This document shows, in pieces, positions 32,601-44,268 of a DNA stretch of 64,000 nucleotides; the first letter of the stretch is position 1, and every line of letters starts with the position of its first letter. The position numbers and the translations under genes were made by a program. Source of the stretch: Anaeramoeba ignava (taxonomy: Eukaryota; Metamonada; Anaeramoebidae); assembly GCA_028826165.1 (NCBI GenBank), contig JAPDFW010000130.1, forward strand, positions 79,638 to 143,637, given 5' to 3'. The notes under the pieces are model-generated. The model ran no database searches, was not told where the DNA came from, and was given only the letters and a program-made list of their open reading frames with translations.

Positions 32601-35600
32601 TCTTCTTGAACGGTTTTGATTGTGATTTCTTTTTCATGAGATCCTGATGAAGAAACAACTTTTCTGCATACTTCATACCAGAGAATCAATTCTGATAAAG
32701 AAGTTGAATCGATTAGTGAAGAAATGAGCGAGATTATTTGATCGGAAATTCTAGAAGTTAACGAAGTATTTATAGGATGGACAAAATCAAGAAATTCAAA
32801 TAATTCTTCAAATGCACAAAACTCTGAATTTTGTTCTGAAACAAAGCTTATTGAACCTCTTTTTTTGTCGATAATTTGCTGCATTATAGATAAGGCAATG
32901 CTTGAATTCTGTAATCCAAAAGGCGATTTTTGACTGAAAGGTGAAAAATCAGAGAAAGATGTTTCAGACTCAATTTGGTTTTCTGGATTAGAAGGAGAAA
33001 GATTAGTTGGGAATAAAATATAAGTATTTAGAAGAATGCGGAAATAATGTGCTTCGTTAAGTAATCCTGGAGAGAATATGAGCAATTTCTCGATAATTTT
33101 TGTTGTATGCTTATGAACATTGCTGAATTTAGATGGTAGAAGAATATTTTCAAGTATCATTAAAATCCATTTTGTCAATGCAGGCTTTTCTTGCAATTCA
33201 GGCCCAAGACCTAGCATAAGACCATCGATGATTCCGCCGATGGAATCCAGAATGGCAGGGTTGTTTATATGAGATTCTTTGGAAAGATGATAATTGACAA
33301 CACTTAAAATTGGGGTGACAAAATTCATTTGGATGACAAGATTTGCGGAAGAATTCAATATTTTTGACAACGCACAAAGACATGATTCGTAAGTCTCCAT
33401 ATTTTCTGAGCGCGAAATTTCGATGAGAAAAATAATGACAGAAGGGAATATATCTTTTGCGCGAATATTTCCTATATACTGAATAATTGTGGCGAGTGTT
33501 ATTGCAAAGTTGTTTTGTATTTGAGTATTTTGTGTGTCTCTTTGAGATTTTATGCTTTGAACAATTTCGGATGCGAAGGTGTCTGGGAGATGAGTTCCTA
33601 AGATACCGATTATGTTTTGAGTTAGAATAGCAATTTTCTTGTTGTGGAAGTGAAGGGATTGCGATACAATTTCTTGTGATACTAAAAGCAAAGTTTGATA
33701 ATTTTGTTGTGATTCTTTTTTTCTTTGTGAATTGATTTGTTTCAAAAGATGGAAAATTGTTGCTAAAATATTTGTGAAAATGTGAGTTGATAATTTATCA
33801 GAGCTTGATTTGATAATCTTTGTTTTTTTTTCTTCTTGGATTGCTTTATTTTTATTTTTATTTTTATTTTTAGATTTTTTGTTTTTGCGTTTTGATTTCG
33901 ATTGTTGTTCTTGTAGTTTTTTTTCACTTAATTCAAGAATTTCTTTTGCTTTTTTTGAAAGTTCATTTAAATTTGTCATGTATTTACTTATTGTTGATTT
34001 TGTTTGATAAAGAATCCATCTACAAAAAATGGTTATTGCAAGATCGACAATATCTTGGAAATTGATTTGCTTGAATTGAAAGAATTGTTGATTTTCTATA
34101 GGACAAAAATGGGGTTTGTAAGGATGAGAAGGGAGTATTTGTGATAAAAAGGAATGAGAGATTGAAATTCCCAATTTGGATTGGCAAATATCATTGAAAA
34201 TCAGAGATTCACAAGATTGGATATTCAATTTTTTGAATATTGAATCAGGTAAAATAGAAAGGAGTTTGTATGCCACATTTCGGAAAGCAAAACAACAATC
34301 TTCGGAAAAAATTTTTTGCATATGATTTTTGTCAGTGAAAGAAGATTTATTGAAATAATAAATCGATATTGGTATTGAAGTGTGTTGTTTTCCAGAATAT
34401 TTCTTGGAAGATTGATTTATCACAAGCAATATTTTATTGATGATTGCTGATAATCTGTGTTCGAATTGAGTTTTTTGGTTTGGATAAAAAATGTTTTGCT
34501 GTTCTCTAAAGTTGTTGAAGAAAGCCAGTAATGAATAAGTGAGAATTTCCATAAGGAAAATGGATTTGGATTCTTTTTCAATAATTTTCTGTATTGATTC
34601 AAGGGAATCCTCCCATAACTTGAGAATTGTGTCAATTTTTTGGGAAAGAAAGAATAAAGTGATTGGATCTGAATCTTGAGAATTAAATACAGGATTTATG
34701 ATAAATGGTTTGGGGGAATTTGTTTGTAAAGTTTCTGAATAGTAGATGTTCTTCATAAGCTCTGTATCAATTCTATGTTCTTTGTGGCTGTTTTTGAGAG
34801 AGTAATCTGAGTTTTTTTTGGCACAAAGAAATAATGTGTCCAATAATTCGAATCCAATTTTAAAATATTTAATGATTAAATTTAAGTCTGTCTGTTGATT
34901 TTGATTAATTTCAATTTCGTTGATTCCGTTCATAATATTTTGTTGTGCGATTGTGAACAAATTTGAAATCAAATGTTTTGGCTTGAGTATTTTATTATTT
35001 GTGATTGCCGAATAAGCAAGGCAATAAAAACAATGCTGAAGACCTGAGACTTGGAGTTGATGATTATTTGTATTTTGAGAGCGAATTCTCTTTGAAATTT
35101 CTGTGTCGAGAACATTGATTATCGTCTTGATATTTGAAGGGAAGATTAAGAAAATGAGGCCAATGCATTCAGCAGAAATTATTTGAATATGAATTGAGGG
35201 GTTGTCTAACCAAGAGAAAAGAACATTTATTAATGGAGGAATTTTTGGATATGAAACTTCTTGAAGAATTTGAATAAGATGGTGGATTTGAATTATCACC
35301 AAAGAAGCTTGCGAATTGTTGAAATGAGATGTGTTTGAGTTTATTTCCAGAGCAATATGGATCAAATGCTCTAAAATTTGGAGCTGTTTTGTTTGATCAA
35401 AGATGTTGCAAAATTGGTTCAAAATGGAACTAATGCAATTGTATATCAATTTAATGTTTTGGTTTTTTGTATCGATAATTTTGAATAAATCAGTTAAATG
35501 GACAATGTGGTTGAGAATTGACTTAGAGTGTTCAAATAAAAGTTGCGAGTTTAGATTGTTGAAAAATGATTGATAAGCAGTAGCTGCCGAAGATAATTGA

Positions 35601-38600
35601 TTTTTGTTTTCTGTGTAAAGAAATAAAGATCCCAGAAGATTAAGAATGCTTTGAAAAGTATTAAAATCTGTTGAATGCTTATTGAGTTTGAGTTTTTCTT
35701 GTTTTTTGAGGAGATCCGAACCAGATCTTTTGTGCTTGGTTTTATTTTTTGCTTCGAAATTTCCTGAGTTTGTTCTTGTAATTTTCCGATGAGTTTTTGA
35801 AGTTTCTTTTGGATTTTGATCTTCATTCAAGTTTAAATCGAGATTTCTATTTATTTTTTGGTTTTGATTTTTGAGGTTTTCTTTTTGATTTTGAATATGT
35901 AATTTGATCCATGCTTGCGACATAATAAATCCATAAGATTCAGCAAATTTTGAGTTTACAGTTGAAGCATTTTCATTTGAAAAATATTTTAAAAGAATTT
36001 TGTGTAAATCATTCGGAATAATAGATTGGGAGATTGAAGAGAAAGAGCAAATGAGCTCAGCAAATGCAATTTTGATTTCATCTGAAGTTTCATTTGAGAA
36101 ATTTTTAATTGCTTTAAAAACTATTTAAAAAAATTTATAAATTTATAAATTTTAAAAATATTAAAAATATAAAATTATTTGATTTTATTTTTTACCATCA
36201 TTTTCATAAACAAATAAACTTTGATAAGTTTTTATTAAATTAGAAATTGTTTTTAAAGATTTAATTCTAATAAATTCCTGTAAAATTTAAATTGAAAAGA
36301 ATTATTATTTAAAATTTTTTTTTTAATCGATAAAAAAAAGTTGAATTTAATACTTTTGGAGATTTTAGATGTTTAAGAGTTAATATAACAGTATCTGATA
36401 ATAAATTCAAAGTTTTTTTTGGGAATTGAGAATGTAATTCATTAAGAATTTCAATTGAAAGACTTTTTAAAAAACAAGAAATTAATATTAATTTTAATAT
36501 TTTTAATAAAATTAATTTTAATATTTTTAATAAAATTAATTTTAATATTTTTAATAAAATAAATTTTAATATTTTTAATAAAATTAATTTTAATATTTTT
36601 AATAAAATAAATTTTAATATTTTTAATAAAATTAATTTTAATAATTTTAATATAAATTAATTTTAATATTTTTAATAAATTAATTTTAATATTTTTAATA
36701 AAATTAATTTTAATATTTTTAATAAAATTAATTTTAATATTTTTAATAAAATTAATTTTAATATTTTTAATAAAATAAATTTTAATATTTTTAATAAAAA
36801 TTAATTTTAATATTTTTAATATAATTAATTTTAATATTTTTAATATAATTAATTTTATTATTTTTAATATAATTAATTTTAATATTTTTAATAAAATTAA
36901 TTTTAATATTTTTAATATAAATTAATTTTAATATTTTTAATATAAATTAATTTTAATATTTTTAATATAAATTAATTTTAATATTTTTAATATAATAAAT
37001 TTTAATATTTTTAATATAATAAATTTTAATATTTTTAATAAAATTAATTTTAATATTTTTAATATAATTTAATTTTAATATTTTTAATATAAATTAATTT
37101 TAATATTTTTAATATAATAAATTTTTAATATTTTTAATAAAATTAATTTTAATATTTTTAATAAAAATTAATTTTAATATTTTTATATAAATTAATTTTA
37201 ATATTTTTAATAAAATAAATTTTAATATTTTTAATAAAAATAAATTTTAATATTTTTAATAAAATAAATTTTAATATTTTTAATAAATTTAATTTTAATA
37301 TTTTTAATAAAATTAATTTTAATATTTTTAATAAAAATAATTTTAATATTTTTAATAAAATTAATTTTAATATTTTTAATATAAATTAATTTTAATATTT
37401 TTAATAAAATTAATTTTAATATTTTTAATATAAATTAATTTTAATATTTTTAATATAATTAATTTTAATATTTTTAATATAAATTAATTTTAATATTTTT
37501 AATAAATTTAATTTTAATATTTTTAATATAATTAATTTTAATATTTTTAATAAAAATAAATTTTAATATTTTTAATAAAAATTAATTTTAATATTTTTAA
37601 TATAATTAATTTTAATATTTTTAATATAATTAATTTTATTATTTTTAATATAATTAATTTTAATATTTTTAATATAAATTAATTTTAATATTTTTAATAT
37701 AAATAAATTTTAATATTTTTAATATAAATTAATTTTAATATTTTTAATATAAATTAATTTTAATATTTTTAATATAATAAATTTTAATATTTTTAATAAA
37801 ATTAATTTTAATATTTTTAATATAATTAATTTTAATATTTTTAATATAATTAATTTTAATATTTTTAATAAAAATAAATTTTAATATTTTTAATATAAAT
37901 AAATTTTTAATATTTTTAATAAAATTAATTTTAATATTTTTAATAAAATTAATTTTAATATTTTTATATAAATTAATTTTAATATTTTTAATAAAATAAA
38001 TTTTAATATTTTTAATAAAATAAATTTTAATATTTTTAATAAAATAAATTTTAATATTTTTAATAAAATAAATTTTAATATTTTTAATAAATTTAATTTT
38101 AATATTTTTAATAAAATTAATTTTAATATTTTTATATAAATTAATTTTAATATTTTTAATAAAATTAATTTTAATATTTTTAATAAATTTTATTATTAAT
38201 TTTTCAGATTAATTTTAATATTTTTAATAAAATTAATTTTAATATTTTTAATAAAATTAATTTTAATATTTTTAATAAAATTAATTTTAATATTTTTAAT
38301 AAAAATTAATTTTAATATTTTTTTTAATAAAATTATTTTTAATATTTTTAATAAAATTAATTTTTAATATTTTTAATAAAATTAATTTTAATATTTTTAA
38401 TAAAATTAATTTTAATATTTTTAATAAAATTAATTTTAATATTTTTAATAAAATTAATTTTAATATTTTTAATAAAATTAATTTTAATATTTTTAATAAA
38501 ATTAATTTTAATATTTTTAATAAAATTAATTTTAATATTTTTAATAAAATTAATTTTAATATTTTTAATAAAATTAATTTTAATATTTTTAATAAAATTA

Positions 38601-39138
38601 ATTTTAATATTTTTAATAAAATTAATTTTAATATTTTTAATAAAATTAATTTTAATATTTTTAATAAAATTAATTTTAATATTTTTAATATAATTAATTT
38701 TAATATTTTTAATATAAATTAATTTTAATATTTTTAATATAATTAATTTTAATATTTTTAATAAAATTAATTTTTCAGATAAATTTTAATATACATTCTG
38801 ATAAAATGATTTGATTTCACTTTTCCTTTTAAATTGTTTTGTAAAGTAACAATTGTTTGCATTAAATTAATTGAAGATTTTTTATATAATTCAATTAAAC
38901 ATTTTGAAAATATTTTTCGAAGAAATGGTGAAGTTTCTTGTGATAAAATTTCTGTAAGTTTTGTTAAAAGAAATTTTTCGATTGTTAATCTTGTTTTTGA
39001 AGATTGTTTTAAATTTTTTATTGAAATTTGTTTAATTTCTTTATGTAAATTATTTAATAAAATTGGAAGTGAATCTTTTATAACTTGAGATGAATTTTTT
39101 GAAGAAATAAAAGATTGAATTGAATTTAAAGAATCCAT
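29606..39138 (-). CDS. HEATR5: HEATR5-family HEAT-repeat protein (2,349 aa), four exons
   Basis: Exons in transcript order: 39138-38795, 36462-36354, 36277-36196, 36120-29606; phases 2, 0, 1 match at each junction and the sum is exactly 2,350 codons including stop. Intron 1 is 2,332 nt of repeat. The N-terminus (LTKLTEILSQETSPFLRKIF, then SKCLIELYKK) matches the start of HEATR5 proteins, where a similar Leu-rich helix pair with TRKLLAKNLAALY occurs. Further landmarks are ISAECIGLIFLIFPSN, GLMLGLGPELQEKP and PRWQTKQYAMEMIYKI, each with a HEATR5 counterpart. Animal proteins are about 2,050 aa; the extra length is from Asn/Lys-rich inserts such as KSKRKNKKSKNKNKNK. HEATR5 (yeast Laa1, p200a) is a cytosolic AP-1-binding factor for trans-Golgi/endosome clathrin traffic and supports dynein-linked vesicle motion. 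No frame break in 7 kb of coding sequence. Confidence 0.85.
36463..38794 (-). repeat. HEATR5 intron 1: 2.3 kb minisatellite
   Basis: Almost pure tandem units of ATTAATTTTAATATTTTTAA with 1-3 base variation (period ~22-25 bp, on the order of 100 copies) from about 36485 to 38770. It is bounded by donor GTATAT (38794) and acceptor TTAAAAAG (36463), with phase 2 matching on both sides. Single divergent islands (ATTATTAATTTTTCAGATTA near 38190) break the array. Confidence 0.85.
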
Positions 39139-39459
39139 TATTATTATTAATATTATTATTATTTAAAAAAATGAAAAAGAAAAAAATGAAAAAAAAAAAT
39201 TAAAAGGAGAAAAATTCTTTTTTTTTTTTCTTATTTTTTTAATTTAGATTTAATTTCAGATTTAATTCAGATTTAATTAGTTAAAATTAATGTATCGAAC
39301 TTTCAAAATATTCAAATGGTCAATGAATTAACTTAAAATAATTAAAAACTTGAAAATTGATAGAAAAAAAAAAGGAAAAAAAAAAAATGAAAAAAAAAAA
39401 AATAAAAATTTTCTCTTAAAAAAAATTTTGGATCATTTTCTTTTGACTTTTTATCTAAA
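39139..39459. other. Divergent intergenic region, HEATR5 / homeobox
   Basis: 321 bases between two divergent starts; must hold both promoters. AT-rich with A runs; a CATTTTCTTTTGACTTTTTA leader precedes the homeobox ATG. Nothing else seen. The short ORF at 39350 is a poly-A artefact. Confidence 0.65.
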
Positions 39460-39964
39460 ATGCTCTCAAATTTTAATGAAAATACAAAAATACAACCAAA
39501 AACTATCACAAATGTATTCGATGAAGAAAACCGAATAGAAAAAAGAGAAGAAGAAATACTTGAACATAAAAGAAGGAAAAGAGTAAAAACTGGATTACCA
39601 CCAACAAGTAAACGAATCTTATTGATTTGGCTTTTTTACAACGTAGAAAATCCTTATCCAACAAAAGAAGAGAAAGAAGAGCTTTGTCAAAGGGCTAATA
39701 TAACAATGGCACAGATCAATAATTTTTTTATAAATTCTAGAGTAAGAAAAATAAATTGAAATTAAATAACTGAAAAAAAATTTATTTTAAAAATTTAATT
39801 TAAAAATCTATTTTTGATTCCCTTTTTAGAGAAGAATCCTTAAACCTTTACTAGGTGATTATCATACAAAAGAATTGGCTCATCAAATTAAAACTAGAAA
39901 AAGAAAAAAAGTTCCAATGGATCAGATTGATTTTGAAACTTCTCCAGTTCTTTCAAATAATTAA
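39460..39964 (+). CDS. TALE-class homeodomain protein (138 aa), two exons
   Basis: Exons 39460-39741 and 39830-39964, phase 0, intron of 88 nt (GTAAGA...TTTTTAG). The homeodomain spans about residues 37-100: basic arm KRRKRVKTGLPPTSK, helix 1 RILLIWLFYNVENPYPTKEE with the three-residue TALE loop extension (PYP), and recognition helix INNFFINSRRRILKPLL created exactly by the splice. TALE proteins (Meis, Pbx, Knox) bind DNA in the nucleus, often as heterodimers. Two departures from the usual INNWFINARRR core are seen: Phe replaces the near-invariant Trp48, and Ser replaces Ala. No partner-binding MEIS/KNOX domain is present; the protein is nearly all homeodomain plus a short basic tail (KTRKRKKVP). 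Confidence 0.92.
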
Positions 39965-40562
39965 TTTAATTTAATTTAATTTCATTTAATTTATAATTGA
40001 ATTTTAATAGAAATTCAATTTCTCTTTTCTTTTCCTTTCTCTTTCTTTCTTTTAAATAAAACAAAAACCATAAAAACAAAATTTTTTTCTTTTTTGATTT
40101 ATTTTCTATTCCACTTGTAAAAATTAAAATTAAAATTAAAATTAAAATTAAAATTAAAGTTTTATTTTGTTTATTGATTAAAAAAAAATAACACAATAAA
40201 AATCAAAAAGAAAACAAAAAAGAAAAATTGTTCAAAATAACTTTTCAAAAAGAAAGGAAAAAAAAAAATTTAAAGTAAATGAAATAATCCAAATAATAAG
40301 TTTTGTTCTTTCTAAATAACTTTCCAATAAAAAAAAAGTAAAAGAAGTTTTCTGTATAATAAACGATCTAGTAACTAAAATACGATAATAAAATAATGCA
40401 AGTAAAATTCAATTTTCTAAAAAATTTGCAATTAATTCTGATCAATAAAAAGGATAAAAAAGAAAAAAAAAAAAAAGTTAAAAGGTTAAAAAGGAGAAAA
40501 AGAATAATCTGAACTAATTTTTTGGAAAAATTTCTAATAAGTCATTTTGAAATTGAATAAAT
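39965..40562. other. Convergent intergenic region
   Basis: Between the stops of the homeobox gene and the PAS gene. AT-rich, with a short (AAAATT)n run near 40120-40160 and A-rich tracts; no gene or structured element seen. Confidence 0.7.
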
Positions 40563-43500
40563 TTAATTTTCATCAAAAGGATCAAAAATAACGAAATTTT
40601 TATGATCGAGAATATCTTGATTTTGTAAATCTTCATTTTCAAAGTCTTGATCGATTAATTCTTGGTTTTCTAAATCTTCATTTAAACTAAGAACTGAAGT
40701 TGAAGATGAAGTTGAAGTTAAAATTGAGTCTGAGAGATTTTTGGAATTTTCAAGTTTGAACGTAATTTCAGAATTTAATGAATTTTCAGATTCTTCATTA
40801 TTTTGTAAAGATTTAGTTTCGTTATTAAAATTAACAATTCCATATAATTTATCTGTGATTCTTTTCTGATTTTCAACAAGAAGAGTAACTTGTTTTAACT
40901 TTCTTTTGAGTAATAAATTATCATGTAAAAGGGATTGTTTTTGAGATTTAACACTTTCCATTCCTCCCATTCTTTCTTCTAAATGTGTTTCAAGACGTTT
41001 GAGTTGTTTTTCGTTTTTTTTGCGTTCTTGAAGTAATGATTCCGATAATGCTGTAATTTCTGCTTCTTTTTGTGTGACTTTTTTTTCAATAAAAGAGTAA
41101 ATTTCAGAAATTTTAGTTGAAATCAAGCATTTAAATTGATCATCTCCAACTTTTTCCAAAATTCCATGAATATTATCAATTTCGTTTTTCATTTGTTGTT
41201 TTTTGGGAATTTTTTCAAGTGAGCTTTTGATTGAATTTGTTAAAGCTGTTGATTCTTGTGGAGTAATAAATTTTTGAGTTTCATTTCTTGGAGGAGAAAA
41301 AGTTGGCCGAATAATTAAGCTTTGTGATTTTGTGAGTTTTACTTGAGGTTTAATTCTTATTGAAAGAGGTGATGATTTGGGTCCAAGTGATTCTTGACGA
41401 ACTGGTGGATTACATGGATAAATTATCACTTGTGCTAATGATTTGTTGTTTGTTTGTAGAAATGTTACTGAGCATGCTCCCCATTTTGTAAGTTCTGTTT
41501 TAATATTAATAAAAAGCCAAACAACATTGAAAACTCCTGATTTTTCTCTTTTTATTTTTAAATTGAAAAAGTTGGATTAGATTTATATTATATTGATTTT
41601 GAATTTGAATTTGAATTTGATTTTGATTTTGATTTTGATTTTGATTTTGATTTAGATTTTGATTTTGATTTTGATTTTGATTTAGATTTTGATTTTGATT
41701 TTGATTTAGATTTTGATTTTGATTTTGATTTTGATTTTGAATTTGATTTTGATTTTGATTTTGAATTTGAATTTTGATATTGATTTTGATATTGATATTG
41801 ATATTGATTTTGATATTGATATTTATATTGATTTATATTTATATTTATATTGATATTTATATTGATATTTATATTGATATTGATATTTATATTGATATTT
41901 ATATTGATATTGATATTTATATTGATATTGATTTTGATTTATATTTATATTGATATTGATTTTGATATTGATATTTATATTGATTTGATATATTTATATT
42001 GATATTGATATTGATATTTATATTGATATTGATATTTTATTGATATTGATATTGATATTTATATTGATATTGATTTTTGATTTATATTTATATTGATATT
42101 TATATTGATATTGATATTGATTTGATTTTGATATTTATATTTATATTGATATTTATATTGATATTGATATTGATATTGATATTTATATTGATATTGATAT
42201 TGATATTGATATTGATATTGATATTGATATTGATATTGATATTGATATTGATTTTGATATTGATATTGATATTGATATTGATATTTTTATATTGATATTG
42301 ATATTTATATTTATATTGATATTGATATTGATATTGATATTGATATTGATATTGATATTGATATTGATATTGATATTGATATTGATATTTATATTTATAT
42401 TTATATTGATATTTATATTGATATTGATATTGATATTGATATTGATATTGATATTGATATTGATATTGATATTTATATTTATATTGATATTGATATTTAT
42501 ATTTATATTGATATTGATATTGATATTTATATTGATATTGATATTTATATTGATATTGATATTGATATTGATATTGAAGCTGATATTGATATTGATATTG
42601 ATATTGATATTGATATTGATATTGATATTGATATTGATATTGATATTGATATTGATATTGATATTGATATTTATATTGATATTGATATTGATATTGATAT
42701 TGATATTGATATTGATATTGATATTGATATTGATATTGATATTGATATTGATATTGATATTATTGATATTGATATTGATATTGATATTGATATTGATATT
42801 GATATTGATATTGATATTGATATTGATATTGATATTGATATTTATATTTATATTTATATTGATATTGATATTTATATTTATATTGATTTTAATTTTATTT
42901 TGAGATTTAGATTTATTATTTAGATTTTGATTTTGATTTTGATTTTGATTTAGATTTAGATTTAGATTTAGATTTAGATTTAGATTTATTATTTAGATTT
43001 AGATTTGATTTAGCAAATATTGTTTTATCATAAATTTAATTTGATAAAAAATTTGTTTTTGTGAAGTGGATTTTTTTTTTTAAATAAAGATTCATAAAGC
43101 AAATGAAAATGATTTTTTTTTAATTTTTTTTCAAAATGATCAAATAAATTGAAAAAAAAATTTTAAATTATAAAATATAAAAATATAAAGGAAATTAAAG
43201 TGAATTAAATTTGATCTGAATTTAAATAAAAAAATATAAGTAAATGATCAAATAAAAAGAAAAATATATAACGAAATTTAAATAAAAAATAAATAAATAA
43301 ATAAATAAAATAAATAAAGAAATCGAAATTTTGTGGAAAATATAATAATATAAAATTTTCTCAATTATAAAAGGAAATGAATAAAAAAACTTACTGTAAA
43401 GCTCTTTGAGAAGTTGTTAATAAAGCAGTTTCTGTATCAGAATTAAGATGAGGTTGATTTTTAGCAGAAAATAAACTAAGGGATCTTTGTAAAGCTGCTT

Positions 43501-43660
43501 TTGAAGAAGAAATGCCAATAAAATGTAAAAAAGCATGATTTGAATTCTCAATTTTCATTGATTGATTTATTATTATAACTGGGTCTTGAAATTTATGTAT
43601 TGAATTTAAATGTTTTTTCCAATTTTTTTTAGGAACGTTTAATGAATATTTGTTTCCCAT
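40563..43660 (-). CDS. PAS-domain plus coiled-coil protein (416 aa), two exons
   Basis: Exons 43660-43395 and 41547-40563; donor is a perfect GTAAGT, acceptor AAAAAG, phase 2 on both sides, intron 1,847 nt of repeat. Residues ~25-130 look like a PAS fold split by the intron: FQDPVIIINQSMKIENSNHA then FLHFIG, and after the junction GVFNVVWLFINIKTELTKWG with SVTFLQ as the late beta strands. Residues ~203-325 are a Lys/Glu/Leu-rich coiled coil (KKVTQKEAEITALSESLLQE onward), followed by an acidic Ser-rich tail. PAS domains sense small molecules or mediate dimerisation; with a coiled coil this suggests a dimeric signalling or scaffold protein. No histidine-kinase or DNA-binding domain is present. 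The PAS call rests on pattern recognition only. Confidence 0.72.
41548..43394 (-). repeat. PAS-gene intron 1: (GATATT)n and (GATTTT)n array
   Basis: From about 41590 to 42980 the plus strand is GATTTT units, then long runs of GATATT/TATATT hexamers with very few interruptions (for example GAAGCT near 42577), then GATTTA units. The ILILIL-type ORFs at 42077-42903 are artefacts. The right end, 42990-43390, is ordinary AT-rich intron sequence. Confidence 0.85.
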
Positions 43661-44268
43661 TTAATTTGTTTAATAATTTTAAATTTATTATTTTTTTAAA
43701 AGTGTTGTCAAAAAAAATAATTAAAAAATTTAATAAAAAAAGAACCAAAAAGAAAAAGTAGAAAAAAAAAAAAATTAAATTGAAAAATGAAAAAAAAAAA
43801 TTTTTTTTGTAAATTTAAAAAAACAAAAAAAATAAAAGGAATTAAATAAAGGAAAAAAAATTTTTTTTTTTATTGTTTTTTTCTTTTTGTTTTTATTTCT
43901 TTGTTGTCTTTTTTTTTTTTTACCTTTCAAAAAAAATAAAACAAAATTTAAATTTAAAATCCAAAATCAATCAAATCAATTTTAAATAAAAAGAAATAAA
44001 AAATAAAAAAAAGAAATAAAAAAAAATAAAGATCATAAAACAAGAAATGCGATCTTAATTGGTTTTATTTTATTTTAAATTAAAAACTTTTATTTTTTAT
44101 TTTTAACAAATAAGTTTTTTAAAAAATTAATAATTATTATTTAAAAATTATTAAAAAAAAAAATTTTTTTTCTTTTTGAATTTTTTCTTTTTATTTTTTT
44201 TTTTTAATAATTTGATTATTTTTTACAATAAGATTCAATTTAAATTTATCAAATTTTGAAATAGAAAA
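43661..44268. other. Divergent intergenic region, PAS gene / VPS26
   Basis: 608 bases of A and T runs separating two divergent starts; must contain both promoters. No repeat array or gene seen. Confidence 0.65.

Noticed and set aside
38767..39138. Independent 123-aa gene
   Set aside because: Its sequence matches the N-terminus of HEATR5 and its donor phase matches the exon at 36462.
39350..39538. 62-aa ORF before the homeobox gene
   Set aside because: Half is a poly-A leader (KKKGKKKNEKKK) and it overlaps the homeobox start in another frame.
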